Shown one piece after another: positions 24,550 to 32,551 of a stretch of 47,393 nucleotides of DNA (position 1 is its first letter; every line of letters begins with the position of its first letter). A program made the translations under genes and the position numbers. The notes beneath the pieces are model-generated. The model ran no database searches and had not been told where the DNA came from. It saw only the letters and a list, made by a program, of their open reading frames with translations. The DNA is taken from the NCBI GenBank assembly GCA_949289345.1, contig CASENS010000064.1:1-47393 (forward strand). Reading direction: 5' to 3'. This DNA is from an uncultured Bacteroides sp. (lineage in GTDB: Bacteria > Bacteroidota > Bacteroidia > Bacteroidales > Bacteroidaceae).

Positions 24550-24894
24550 ATGAATCAATACGAAACCGTTTTCATTTTGACTCCCGTTTTGTCTGATGTT
24601 CAGATGAAGGAAGCGGTAGACAAATTCAAAGGCATCCTTACTGCTGAAGGTGCCGAAATCGTGAATGAAGAAAACTGGGGACTGAAGAAGCTGGCTTATC
24701 CTATTCAGAAGAAATCCACAGGTTTCTATCAGCTGATTGAGTTTAATGCGGAGCCGTCTGTCATTGCAAAACTGGAAGTCAACTTCCGTCGTGACGAGCG
24801 CGTAATCCGTTTCTTGACTTTCAAGCAGGATAAGTACGCTGCTGAGTATGCCGCAAAAAGAAGAAGTCTAAAATCAACTAAAAAGGAGGATTAA
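24550..24894 (+). CDS. rpsF: 30S ribosomal protein S6
   Basis: The 114-residue protein binds the central domain of 16S rRNA as a dimer with S18. It starts [26 protein letters not shown] and contains [20 protein letters not shown] and [13 protein letters not shown], the S6 signatures. It is the first gene of the usual S6-S18-L9 operon, with rpsR two bases downstream. A regulatory S6:S18-binding leader RNA, known in other phyla, is not evident in the short leader. Confidence 0.95.
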   Translation: MNQYETVFILTPVLSDVQMKEAVDKFKGILTAEGAEIVNEENWGLKKLAYPIQKKSTGFYQLIEFNAEPSVIAKLEVNFRRDERVIRFLTFKQDKYAAEYAAKRRSLKSTKKED

Positions 24895-24896
24895 TC

Positions 24897-25169
24897 ATGG
24901 CACAACAAGTACAATCAGAAATAAGATACTTAACTCCGCCCTCAGTAGATATTAAGAAGAAAAAATATTGTCGTTTCAAGAAAAGCGGCATCAAGTATAT
25001 CGATTACAAGGATCCTGAATTCTTAAAGAAGTTCTTGAACGAACAAGGAAAAATACTTCCGCGTCGTATCACCGGTACTTCATTGAAGTATCAGCGTCGT
25101 GTGGCCCAGGCCATTAAGCGTGCCCGCCATTTGGCATTGCTGCCTTATGTAACAGACTTGATGAAATAA
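24897..25169 (+). CDS. rpsR: 30S ribosomal protein S18
   Basis: The 90-residue basic protein contains [26 protein letters not shown] and [34 protein letters not shown], the diagnostic S18 core. A single Cys remains in the N-terminal region, so this is not the four-Cys zinc form. It is preceded by AAGGAGG within the rpsF end and followed 17 bases later by rplI with its own AGGAGG. Confidence 0.95.
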   Translation: MAQQVQSEIRYLTPPSVDIKKKKYCRFKKSGIKYIDYKDPEFLKKFLNEQGKILPRRITGTSLKYQRRVAQAIKRARHLALLPYVTDLMK

Positions 25170-25186
25170 TAAGGAGGAGGATAAGT

Positions 25187-25636
25187 ATGGAAATTATATT
25201 GAAAGAAGACGTAGTTAACTTGGGTTATAAAAACGACATTGTTAACGTAAAATCCGGATATGGCCGTAACTACCTCATCCCGACAGGTAAGGCTGTTATT
25301 GCATCACCCTCTGCCAAGAAGATGCTGGCTGAAGAATTGAAGCAGCGTGCACACAAATTGGAGAAGATTAAAAAGGATGCGGAAGAACTGGCCGCAAAGT
25401 TGGAAGGTGTATCTTTGACAATTGCTACGAAAGTAAGCTCTACGGGTACCATTTTTGGTTCGGTTGGCAATATTCAGATTGCTGAAGAACTGGCTAAATT
25501 GGGTCATAACATTGACCGTAAGCTCATTGTAGTGAAAGATACTGTGAAGGAAGTCGGTCATTACAAGGCGGTTGTAAAACTTCATAAAGAAGTTTCTGTA
25601 GAAATACCTTTTGAAGTGGTTGCAGAAGAGGCATAA
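25187..25636 (+). CDS. rplI: 50S ribosomal protein L9
   Basis: The 149-residue protein starts [32 protein letters not shown], the N-terminal rRNA-binding domain of L9. The long connecting helix (about 42-75) and a C-terminal domain with [19 protein letters not shown] follow. It binds the L1-stalk base of 23S rRNA and helps keep reading frame. It is the last gene of the operon, with a terminator 30 bases on. Confidence 0.95.
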   Translation: MEIILKEDVVNLGYKNDIVNVKSGYGRNYLIPTGKAVIASPSAKKMLAEELKQRAHKLEKIKKDAEELAAKLEGVSLTIATKVSSTGTIFGSVGNIQIAEELAKLGHNIDRKLIVVKDTVKEVGHYKAVVKLHKEVSVEIPFEVVAEEA

Positions 25637-25665
25637 TTGTAAATAGCTTTAAATAATAGATGAAG

Positions 25666-25699
25666 AACCGGTACTCAACGTGAGTTACCGGTTTTTTTT
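25666..25699 (+). terminator. Terminator of rpsF-rpsR-rplI
   Basis: AACCGGTACTCA pairs with TGAGTTACCGGTT (one bulged T) around ACG, followed by eight T. Confidence 0.92.
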
Positions 25700-25771
25700 A
25701 TTCCTGTGAGTCCGGTGAATTTTGTAGGATGATGGCTTCGATGGTGGCTTGATTCTATAAAATGATGTCTG

Positions 25772-26668
25772 CTAAAGGGCAGAACGGGAATGGAACACTA
25801 TGGACGATATGCGGGCAATGACTCGTTCATTTTCTGCATAGTCTTCCGACGAGTCTTTGATGAATACGGCCAGTGAGTAGCCGCTCCCGTCAGGCAGTTG
25901 CACGTAGGCCACATCGTTGATACCTGTCCAACGGCCAGAGGAGTTCCGGTCACTCGTGCCGGTCTTGTGGGCTAATTTCACGCTTCTGTCATCGATGCCT
26001 GCAGGGATTCGTTGCAATCCTGTCCGGCAGTCGAACAGCGTTTGTCGGACGAATGCCAGGTTTACATCCTCTTCCGTGTTTTCTGTATAGAGCCGGTGGA
26101 TGAGTCGGGCGGCTTCGAGGGGAGTGGAGTAGTTGGCCTGACAAAGACTTAGGTCGCGGTGCATGTCCTCTTCCGTGGCGGTGATGGCGAATCGGGAGGC
26201 TTGCCAGTGCCGGCGTAGGTAGGTATCCGTTGCCTGAGGACCTCCAGTCAGTTTGAAAAGCAGGTCGCAGGCGTTGTTATCACTTTGTTGCAGGGTATAG
26301 GACAGAAGTTCGCCCACGCTGAGAGTGATACCTTCCGGATAGCTGTCGCGTAGCGGACTGTAGGTGTCCGGCTTCAAGTCGGTCTTTTCTACCTTTATCT
26401 GATGGTCCATATTCCACCCATGCTGGTTAAGGTAATGGGCTACGTGCAGAGCCTGATGCAGTTTCATGACGCTCATCAACGGATAACGCTCTTCATTGTT
26501 CACTGTCACTGTGTCGCCTTCACTCGTAATGACGGCAATGCCTACCGTAGCTTTTACGTTGGCGATGGCTTGTCTTAAAGTTTGTTCCAAACCGTCATCA
26601 GCCTGAACTGTTCCTATGGAAAACAGGCATATTGTGAGCAGGGTCACGAATTGTTTGTTCATTTTCAT
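25772..26668 (-). CDS. Class A beta-lactamase, CepA/CblA-like (subclass A2)
   Basis: The 298-residue precursor has a signal peptide (about 1-24, ending VQA). Active-site motifs are complete: MSVMK (Ser70-x-x-Lys73), QQSDNNACD (SDN), ATEEDMHRDL (omega loop with the Glu166 equivalent) and HKTGTS (KTG). DLKPDTYSPLRDSYPEGITLS and the omega-loop form are typical of the Bacteroides subclass A2 enzymes CepA and CblA, cephalosporinases of the periplasm. It is convergent with the ribosomal operon and borders the AT-rich accessory stretch. A CAAAGGTA (TACCTTTG on the minus strand) at 26687-26694 is a candidate -7 box. Confidence 0.9.
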   Translation of the reverse strand: MKMNKQFVTLLTICLFSIGTVQADDGLEQTLRQAIANVKATVGIAVITSEGDTVTVNNEERYPLMSVMKLHQALHVAHYLNQHGWNMDHQIKVEKTDLKPDTYSPLRDSYPEGITLSVGELLSYTLQQSDNNACDLLFKLTGGPQATDTYLRRHWQASRFAITATEEDMHRDLSLCQANYSTPLEAARLIHRLYTENTEEDVNLAFVRQTLFDCRTGLQRIPAGIDDRSVKLAHKTGTSDRNSSGRWTGINDVAYVQLPDGSGYSLAVFIKDSSEDYAENERVIARISSIVFHSRSAL

Positions 26669-27172
26669 TGCGTTTGTTTTTAGGCGCAAAGGTATGAAAA
26701 ATATTCGTTTCTATGAATGGCAAATTCGTGAAATTTCACCGTAATAGTAAGATATACAGTATTTTGCGATGAAAGATGTGTGAAGGTACAAGCTTTCATA
26801 CACGAAACCGCAAAGACTTTGATAGTGTATGAAAAAACGGATAAACTTATATTAGGAATAAACATTTATGAATAAACCTATAGCAGTAATCAGACTAAAA
26901 CGAGTCAACCTAAATCTGGAAACCACAGTGAAGGACACGTGAAACATCACTGAAAGATGCATCTTTCACAGTATTTGGCTGTGTATCAATAATTTGGAGC
27001 GATTGTGAAAGGTTGAAAGATGTTTCAAGAAAACCTTTTTTATTTTGGATTTCTGGTTTAAAGTTTTTGGTGTATGGGTTTGAAGACAACCACGAATGAA
27101 TTATGAAACCTTGCCATAAAACGGAACCGTTTTCAAATGCGACTGATTTACAGTCATTTATATTCAAACAGG

Positions 27173-27275
27173 AACACTTAACTATTTGCCCGAAAATACT
27201 TAACTGTTCCTTCTGAAATAGTTAAGTGTTTCGGGGGAAATACTTAACTGTTTCTTAGGGAAATAGTTAAGTGTT
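27173..27275. repeat. GTTAAGT array: five 15-bp units in alternating orientation
   Basis: Units start at 27173, 27194, 27216, 27238 and 27261 (steps of 21-23). AACACTTAACTATTT at 27173 is the exact reverse complement of the units at 27216 and 27261. The units at 27194 and 27238 read AAATACTTAACTGTT. Each carries a core ACTTAAC or GTTAAGT. Spacers are short and variable, some rich in G or C. The array could form alternative hairpins in RNA or act as phased binding sites. Confidence 0.85.
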
Positions 27276-27391
27276 TTTTCGGTAAAGGTTCAGACGGCAG
27301 TTTGATTATCTGAACTTTTTACTTTTAGACCAGCGTATTTATATTTAAGTAAGTGAACAAAATTAGTTTTTATTATAAATGCAAATTTAGA

Positions 27392-27478
27392 AGCCCCCTC
27401 AACTCCCTCCGTGGGGGAGCTATTGTATTCTACTTAGTATTCAAAGCCTCCCCCACGGGGGGAGGTTTGGTGGGGGCT
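27392..27478. repeat. Palindromic repeat element (REP/MITE-like)
   Basis: The 87-bp segment begins AGCCCCCTCAACTCCCTCC and ends with its near reverse complement; GTGGGGGAG and CTCCCCCAC also pair within the arms, around an AT-rich centre. The arms are about 30 bp. Elements of this composition are scattered in Bacteroides intergenic DNA as I recall. It has no coding capacity. Confidence 0.8.
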
Positions 27479-27583
27479 AAATTCCCATTTATACAAGATG
27501 AACCGTAAAAAAGCATACACTCTTTTACCTTAAATCATACTACCTTTTGTTCCAAAACTAACTGTCCTTTGCCCCAAAACTAA

Positions 27584-27727
27584 CTATGATTTCAGGCGTT
27601 TCGTGCCTGCTTGAGGTATGGTGATGTGCAAATCTCTGACGACATCGGGCAGGATGCCCATTATCACAAACTCTGCTATACCCAAGCCTAAAGTCCCAAA
27701 TGCCAGTGCAATAAGACTCTTTTTCAT
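27584..27727 (-). pseudogene. Truncated MFS transporter remnant (AraJ/sugar-efflux type)
   Basis: The first about 41 residues read MKKSLIALAFGTLGLGIAEF, then VIMGILPDVVRDLHITIPQAG, a typical N-terminus of AraJ-like major-facilitator exporters (which continue for about 390 residues). After PQAG the reading breaks into TKRLKS and stops. Only the first helix remains, so this is a 5' remnant left by a deletion near 27604. The breakpoint lies next to the CCAAAACTAACT repeats. Confidence 0.75.
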
Positions 27728-27888
27728 ATCTATATATATCCTAAATTTTGGGCACAGATATAAATAAAAGTGCAACACATCGTAACGGACTATTACGCTT
27801 TTTTAGGTAAATCAAGCATGAATTAATATTTGCAATGGCATGAAAATGGTAATTGGGATAACACCAACGACATCTATTTGGTTACTCC

Positions 27889-28425
27889 CTAAACGCCTAC
27901 TTTCCCTTCCTTCGCTAAGCTATGTCCCGAGCTTATCCTTTTAAAGATTTTGGATGATGCTATCAACGAAGGGGTCAGATAGAGTTTGATGTTGTTTTCA
28001 TCATACCGATAAGGTCTGAAGCCGCATTCGCGGAGGAAGTGAAGCGAACGGGTATTGTCTGTATGGCATTGGCTATGCACTTTGAAGCCTTTTTCCAGCA
28101 AACGTTCCGCCATTCCTATCAAACCTTGACAGAGCCGCAAAGATGATACACGACCGGCAAGCCATGTGCCGCCATGAATCATCACCGAACGCCTTTTATA
28201 GTCATCGTATATCAGAAAACAGAAGCCAATCGGTTCTCCCGCACCGCTTCTGTCATAGAGAAGGAAACTGTTGCTTATCAAGGAAAAACGCTTCCGATAT
28301 GCGTAGAATTCTTCATCAGAGGAAAGATAGTCAAATATTTTATGCCAGTCGGAGAGCCTGAACCTACTGACCGGCATAAATGAATCGGGCATAACAACCC
28401 ATCGTACGCCGTACTTTTCAACCAT
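27889..28425 (-). CDS. GNAT-like acetyltransferase
   Basis: The 178-residue protein contains a GNAT-like core: IGFCFLIYDDYKRRSVMIHGGTWL, then SSLRLCQGLIGMAERLLEKGFKVHSQCHTDNTRSLHFLRECGFRPYRYD. The last part (a helix, a strand, N-x-x-S-x-x-F-L-x-x-x-G-F) is the usual GNAT acceptor-side motif. The pyrophosphate loop R/Q-x-x-G-x-G/A is weak, so acyl-CoA binding is uncertain. The ATG at 28425 is used; an in-frame ATG at 28449 is possible. It is an orphan gene in the accessory region. Confidence 0.6.
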   Translation of the reverse strand: MVEKYGVRWVVMPDSFMPVSRFRLSDWHKIFDYLSSDEEFYAYRKRFSLISNSFLLYDRSGAGEPIGFCFLIYDDYKRRSVMIHGGTWLAGRVSSLRLCQGLIGMAERLLEKGFKVHSQCHTDNTRSLHFLRECGFRPYRYDENNIKLYLTPSLIASSKIFKRISSGHSLAKEGKVGV

Positions 28426-28488
28426 GTTTATTTCCTTTAGCCCCCTCATGATTGGTTACGTTCGTCATGCGCGCCGTTATGCCCACAG

Positions 28489-28752
28489 TTATTTGCCGAT
28501 ATTCTTTTTTTGATCCTGCAGCTGTTTTATTCGTCTTTTGATAGGTTCCATCTGTTCCTTGTATTGTTTTATTCTATTCCGACAGTTTTGCTTCGGTATT
28601 TTATTGACGGGAGAAGAGGTCATACTCTTTATTTTATTCTGTTCCTCTTCTATGGCTCGTTTTAACCGATCAAGGTTACGTTTCTCTGAGTCGATACGCA
28701 CTTGGATGTCCGCTTTCATTGATTGAATCCGGTCTTTGCTTACTGATCCCAT
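28489..28752 (-). CDS. Small coiled-coil protein
   Basis: The 87-residue protein is almost wholly charged and helical: a segment at about 5-45 (SKDRIQSMKADIQVRIDSEK, then RNLDRLKRAIEEEQNKIKS) and one at about 57-84 (NRIKQYKEQMEPIKRRIKQL) with heptad-like spacing, joined by a Pro-containing turn. No family is recognised. It reads on the same strand as the GNAT-like gene, with 39 bases between, and may be co-transcribed. Confidence 0.55.
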   Translation of the reverse strand: MGSVSKDRIQSMKADIQVRIDSEKRNLDRLKRAIEEEQNKIKSMTSSPVNKIPKQNCRNRIKQYKEQMEPIKRRIKQLQDQKKNIGK

Positions 28753-28900
28753 TGTTGTTTTTAGTTTTTTATGTGAAACATATAGTTACTAACGATTAGC
28801 TATCTTATTCTGTTTGGCTCTGACAATATACCCGCCAATAACGCCATTGGCAAAGTTAAGGAAAATATCGGAATAGGCAATAGGCCGGTTTCGTCTTTCA

Positions 28901-31459
28901 TCAGAAAGAAATGCGCATCGTGGCCCGTATGCCGTGCTTTTGGATGTCGGGGCGGTCGCGGTAGTTGAGGCGCCACACGTAGTCCAGCCGCAGGAATTTG
29001 AAGATGTTCTCGATGCCTACGCTGGCCTCCATGTAGGGCTTGCGCCCCAGGGTGCCGCTTCCGGCGGGGAACTGGTAGAGGCCTTCGCCGCCCAGAGCGG
29101 GGTTGTTCTTGTCCGTGAGGTGCCCCCACAGGCCGCGGAAGCAGAAGACTTCGCGCCACTGGAGCTTCTTGACGAGGGGGATGCGGTTCAGCACGAGGCC
29201 GTTCATGTAGTAGGTCACGTCCCATGAGGCATACTCGTCGTTGATGAACTCCATGGCGTTCATGTTGGTGTACGACTCGGGCTGTATGGTGTACGTCAGG
29301 TTGGCGTTGGGCAGGATGAGCAGCGGGTAGGGCACTTTGTTCCACACTTTTCCGGCCTTGAGGATGACGTCCAGGTAGCCGAAGGCGGAGAACCAGAATC
29401 GCTTCTGCATGCCGAACTCCGTGTGCTGGTAGTCGTAGTCCGAGCCGAGGAGCCCTTTGCGGGTCATCGTGTGGCTGAGGTTGAATATCCAGGCATCGAA
29501 GGTGATGGGGATGCGGTTGTCGTGCGTCTGATAGATTTTCTCTTTGTAGGCATAGCGGAAGTTCAGCTCCAGGCTGGTCATGTCGTAGTGGGGCACGGGC
29601 GTGGTGGAGCCGTCGGCACCGATGCGCAGGAATTCGGCGTAGGGCGTGGCCTGTTCGCGGTTGTTGCGCACGGTGGCGCTGTAGGAGATGCCGTTGTAGT
29701 GCTCGCGCAGGTAGGTCAGGCTGGCGGTGCGCAGGTAGGTGGCGCGTGTGTCCTGCTTGCGGCGTATGGCCAGCATGATGTTGTCCTTGCTCGTGTAGAG
29801 GTAGTGCTGTCCCAGCTTGTTGATGTCGTACATGTACTCCAGGCGGAGCGAATGGCGCGGAAATTCGCGCAGGAACGTCTGTCGGTCGTTGAAGGAGTAT
29901 TCCACGGCGAGGTCGTACTTCATCTTCTTGTCGCGCGTGCCGTAGGCTGCGTAGCCCTCCAGGAACCAGTTGGGGTGGAAGACGGGCGTGGTGGCTCCTC
30001 CCACACGGAAGCGCGCTCCTTCGATGGCGTTGCCGTTGATGGTGGAGTTCATGGGGCCGAAGTCGAACTTGTTCTTGCGCGGGTCCTGGTGCGTGGGCAG
30101 GTAGCCGCCTATCATGGTGCCCACCACTTTCTCGGTGATGGCGAAGAGGGGTACGCTGCGCAGGCGGGCCATAAATTCGGCCACGGTGCGCTTGTTGCGC
30201 TTCTCGGCTTCCTTGGGCCGCACTTGCTGCCAGTAGGCTTCGTCGCGGCTGAAGGCTTGTGGCTCGGTGAGTACGGGGGCGCTTCTGTCGAAGAGGCTGA
30301 GCGCTTCGGCCGGGGGCGTGTCGAAGGAGTGTCCGGTGTAGACGTTCGTGCGTCGTGCGTAGAGGCCTTTGGATTTCTCCGTCAGCTTGAAGTTGAGCTG
30401 TATGTCGTCCTTGGTCGTCAGGCGGGTGCCGTCGGGCAGGCGTTCGAAAGTCTGGTCGATGGTCATGCGCGAGATGAAGTTGAGGTTGATGTCGTGGGGT
30501 ATGTCGAGCACGGCTCGGCGCACGAAGTAGGTGCTGTCGAGCGCCACGAGCAGATGCCCCGTGAAGCCGAAGCTCTCGGAGTTGAACGGCGCGAAGCCCA
30601 GGTCGACGTAGGGTCGGCTGTCGATCTGCAAGGTGTCCAGCAGGTAATATTTGTAGAATCCGGGCCCGATGGACGAGAGGGGGCTGACGAAGCGTTGCAG
30701 CAGCAGTGGGATGTTGTTCTGAAAGATGTCGACCTCCTTCAGCGCTTCGCCCAGGAATTGCTGCACGCCGTCCTTGGACAGCACTTCGTCTACGCCTGCC
30801 GACTTGCTGCCTCGCACGAGCTTCTTCTCCGAGCGGGGTTGGCGGCGGAAGTAGACGCTTTCGAGGGTCTCCTTGTCGGAAAGGGGGAGGATGGTGGTGC
30901 CCGACTGCAGGGTGTCGGCAAACTCGCGCACGAAGTCGAAGCGTCCCGTCTTGCCGTCCTTGCGCTCCTTGGGCTTGTAGTCGTTGCGGGCGATGATGAG
31001 CCGTTCGTAGCGGTCGTAGCTGAAGAAGTCGTGCTGCCTGGGGTCTCCCTCGTCGCGCCGTCGGATGACTTCGCGCACGAAGCGCACGGCGGGATTGTCC
31101 CTGCGGCTGTAGTGCTCCTTGCCGGGACGGACGACCACTTCTTCCGTAGTGATGCCGCTGGGCGTCAGGCGGATGTCCAGCCTGTTCAGCCTGCCGCGGC
31201 GTATGGGTACGAGCTTCGTGTCGTAGCCCAGGTAGGAGACTTCCAGCGAGTCGCCCGGTGTGGCGGTGGCCAGCGTGAAGCGCCCCTGGTCGTCGGTGCT
31301 GGTGCCGATGGTGGTGCCCGGGAATCGCAAGGCTACGTAAGGCAGTCGTTCGCCCGTCTCCGAGTCGGCCACGGTGCCTTGCATTGTGGTCTGTTGGGCA
31401 TGCAGGCTGAGGGCCGCCATCCACGCCATTATGTATGTAAGCAGATTTTTCTTTGTCAT
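28901..31459 (-). CDS. DUF5686 outer-membrane protein with CarboxypepD_reg-like domain
   Basis: The 852-residue protein has a signal peptide (about 1-21, SLHAQ). A CarboxypepD_reg-like beta-sandwich (about 26-100: GTVADSETGERLPYVALRF, GTSTDDQGRFTLATATPGDSLEVSYLGYD) follows, then a long DUF5686 region with many amphipathic strands ending in MRISF, a terminal aromatic as in outer-membrane barrels. Related proteins resemble TonB-dependent transporters without a plug. It is the last gene of the polyene-like operon, 16 bases after the thioesterase, so it may place or export the lipid product at the outer membrane. Confidence 0.85.
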   Translation of the reverse strand: MTKKNLLTYIMAWMAALSLHAQQTTMQGTVADSETGERLPYVALRFPGTTIGTSTDDQGRFTLATATPGDSLEVSYLGYDTKLVPIRRGRLNRLDIRLTPSGITTEEVVVRPGKEHYSRRDNPAVRFVREVIRRRDEGDPRQHDFFSYDRYERLIIARNDYKPKERKDGKTGRFDFVREFADTLQSGTTILPLSDKETLESVYFRRQPRSEKKLVRGSKSAGVDEVLSKDGVQQFLGEALKEVDIFQNNIPLLLQRFVSPLSSIGPGFYKYYLLDTLQIDSRPYVDLGFAPFNSESFGFTGHLLVALDSTYFVRRAVLDIPHDINLNFISRMTIDQTFERLPDGTRLTTKDDIQLNFKLTEKSKGLYARRTNVYTGHSFDTPPAEALSLFDRSAPVLTEPQAFSRDEAYWQQVRPKEAEKRNKRTVAEFMARLRSVPLFAITEKVVGTMIGGYLPTHQDPRKNKFDFGPMNSTINGNAIEGARFRVGGATTPVFHPNWFLEGYAAYGTRDKKMKYDLAVEYSFNDRQTFLREFPRHSLRLEYMYDINKLGQHYLYTSKDNIMLAIRRKQDTRATYLRTASLTYLREHYNGISYSATVRNNREQATPYAEFLRIGADGSTTPVPHYDMTSLELNFRYAYKEKIYQTHDNRIPITFDAWIFNLSHTMTRKGLLGSDYDYQHTEFGMQKRFWFSAFGYLDVILKAGKVWNKVPYPLLILPNANLTYTIQPESYTNMNAMEFINDEYASWDVTYYMNGLVLNRIPLVKKLQWREVFCFRGLWGHLTDKNNPALGGEGLYQFPAGSGTLGRKPYMEASVGIENIFKFLRLDYVWRLNYRDRPDIQKHGIRATMRISF

Positions 31460-31475
31460 GTACGGTTTTGGTTTA

Positions 31476-31898
31476 TTATTTCAAGTATTTTTCCTGCCAC
31501 CGCGTGTAGTATTCGGGGCGGTCCACCATCAGCCCTCCTTCGGGGTCGATGAAGAGCTGCACGGTGCTGCCTTCGGCGCAGAGGGTGTGGTCGCTCTGCC
31601 GATACACTTTGTAGGCATAGTCCAGGCGGGCGCCGGGGTGCCATACGTAGGTGGTGTGTATCTCCGCCCGGTCGTTGAGTGCGAGCGGGGCGTAGTAGCG
31701 CACGTGCAGGTCGTAGATGGGGGCGTAGATGCCGTGGCGCTGCATGTCGGCGTAACCGATGCCGGGATAGTGTCGGCCGAAGGATTCGCGCCCGTCCTCG
31801 AAGTAGGTGACGTAGCTCCCGTGCCACGCCCTCCGCATGGAGTCTATCTCGCTGAAGCGTACGGTGACGGTGCAGATGTCTTCCAACGTCTTTCGCAT
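31476..31898 (-). CDS. Acyl-CoA/ACP thioesterase, 4HBT hot-dog family (YbgC-like)
   Basis: The 140-residue hot-dog protein shows VTVRFSEIDSMRRAWHGSYVTYFEDGRESF, the 4HBT pattern RFxExDxxxxxxHxxYxxYFExxR. In YbgC-type enzymes an Asp in this loop is catalytic; Asp19 before MRRAWH is the candidate. It may release the acyl chain from ACP or act as a housekeeping thioesterase for the pathway. The ATG at 31898 lies five bases after the LolA-like stop, confirming the start by tight packing. Confidence 0.8.
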   Translation of the reverse strand: MRKTLEDICTVTVRFSEIDSMRRAWHGSYVTYFEDGRESFGRHYPGIGYADMQRHGIYAPIYDLHVRYYAPLALNDRAEIHTTYVWHPGARLDYAYKVYRQSDHTLCAEGSTVQLFIDPEGGLMVDRPEYYTRWQEKYLK

Positions 31899-31903
31899 GG
31901 GGC

Positions 31904-32527
31904 TCAGGGCTTGAAGGTGTCGTCTGCCACCGGTGTGTCGGGCCGATAGTCGGTGAAGTCGTACTGCGTGTAGTTGTCGCCCCGTTCGTTCATCCGCAGG
32001 CTGCGCAGTCGCAGGTGGCGGGCGTCGATGGTGAATATGAACGAGCGGAACATCATGCGGCGCTTCGAGCCTTCCCAGGCGGGTGTGACGGCCAGGGTCA
32101 GCCAGTCGTCGCTGCGGGTCCACTCCAGCGTGGCGCGTCCTTCGAGGCTGGCCGTGTCGCCATCGCCCGTGAGGGCGCGCAGCACGTCTTGCAGGACGGA
32201 GAACAGGGCGTGCGTCTTGCCCTGTGCCACTTGGGCTTTTCCTGCGGTCACCATGGTGTATGTCGTGCCGTCCATCAGCAGTTTGTCCCCTCCGTCGGGG
32301 AAGGTGAGCGCCATTTGCCCCGGCTTGCGTAGGCTGAAGGTGCCTGCGGTCACTTCGTCGTCGGCGATGGCCGTGTTGTGGCGCGTGCGTTGCACGGTGG
32401 CGTTCAGTGTCTTCATTGTCCGGTGCCGTTCGGAGATGCGTTGCAGGTCGGCGTCCTGCGCCCATGCCGTGCCCGCCGCCAGCAGGCAAATCAGCAGGGC
32501 CGATACGATGCTTTTACAATTCTTCAT
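31904..32527 (-). CDS. LolA-like periplasmic lipid carrier
   Basis: The 207-residue protein has a signal peptide (ALLICLLAAGTAWAQ). The mature part is LolA-like: QRISERHRTMKTLNATVQRTRHN, then KPGQMALTFPDGGDKLLMDGTTYTMVTAGKAQ, and a half-open barrel pattern of strands. LolA-fold proteins in polyene clusters are thought to move the lipid product from the inner membrane exporter to the outer membrane. A second ATG 15 bases upstream is possible. It lies between fabG and the thioesterase. Confidence 0.82.
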   Translation of the reverse strand: MKNCKSIVSALLICLLAAGTAWAQDADLQRISERHRTMKTLNATVQRTRHNTAIADDEVTAGTFSLRKPGQMALTFPDGGDKLLMDGTTYTMVTAGKAQVAQGKTHALFSVLQDVLRALTGDGDTASLEGRATLEWTRSDDWLTLAVTPAWEGSKRRMMFRSFIFTIDARHLRLRSLRMNERGDNYTQYDFTDYRPDTPVADDTFKP

Positions 32528-32551
32528 TCTTCGTTCTTTCATTCTTCGTTC

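Larger units (their letters stand above)
26669..27583. other. AT-rich non-coding accessory stretch
   Basis: I see no convincing gene in these 915 bases. They hold short palindromes and repeats instead: a 10-bp inverted pair TTTCATACAC/GTGTATGAAA (26794-26803, 26825-26834), a perfect 18-bp palindrome TGAAAGATGCATCTTTCA (26951-26968), a related TTGAAAGATGTTTCAA (27013-27028), the GTTAAGT array (27173-27275), the palindromic element (27392-27478), and two copies of CCAAAACTAACT exactly 22 bases apart (27552, 27574). Confidence 0.7.

Noticed and set aside
26910-27167. Open frame of 85 codons on the minus strand in the AT-rich stretch
   Set aside because: It spans the palindromes at 26951-27028, has no signal, domain or promoter box, and its composition follows the surrounding non-coding DNA.
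27780-27810. Terminator CGTAA-N7-TTACG followed by a T-run
   Set aside because: The stem has only five AT-rich pairs and is not downstream of an intact plus-strand gene.
29423-31552. Open frame of 709 codons on the plus strand opposite the DUF5686 gene
   Set aside because: It is rich in Val, Gly, Ala and Glu in the way expected from the complement of GC-rich coding DNA, matches no family, and lies wholly opposite a well-supported protein.
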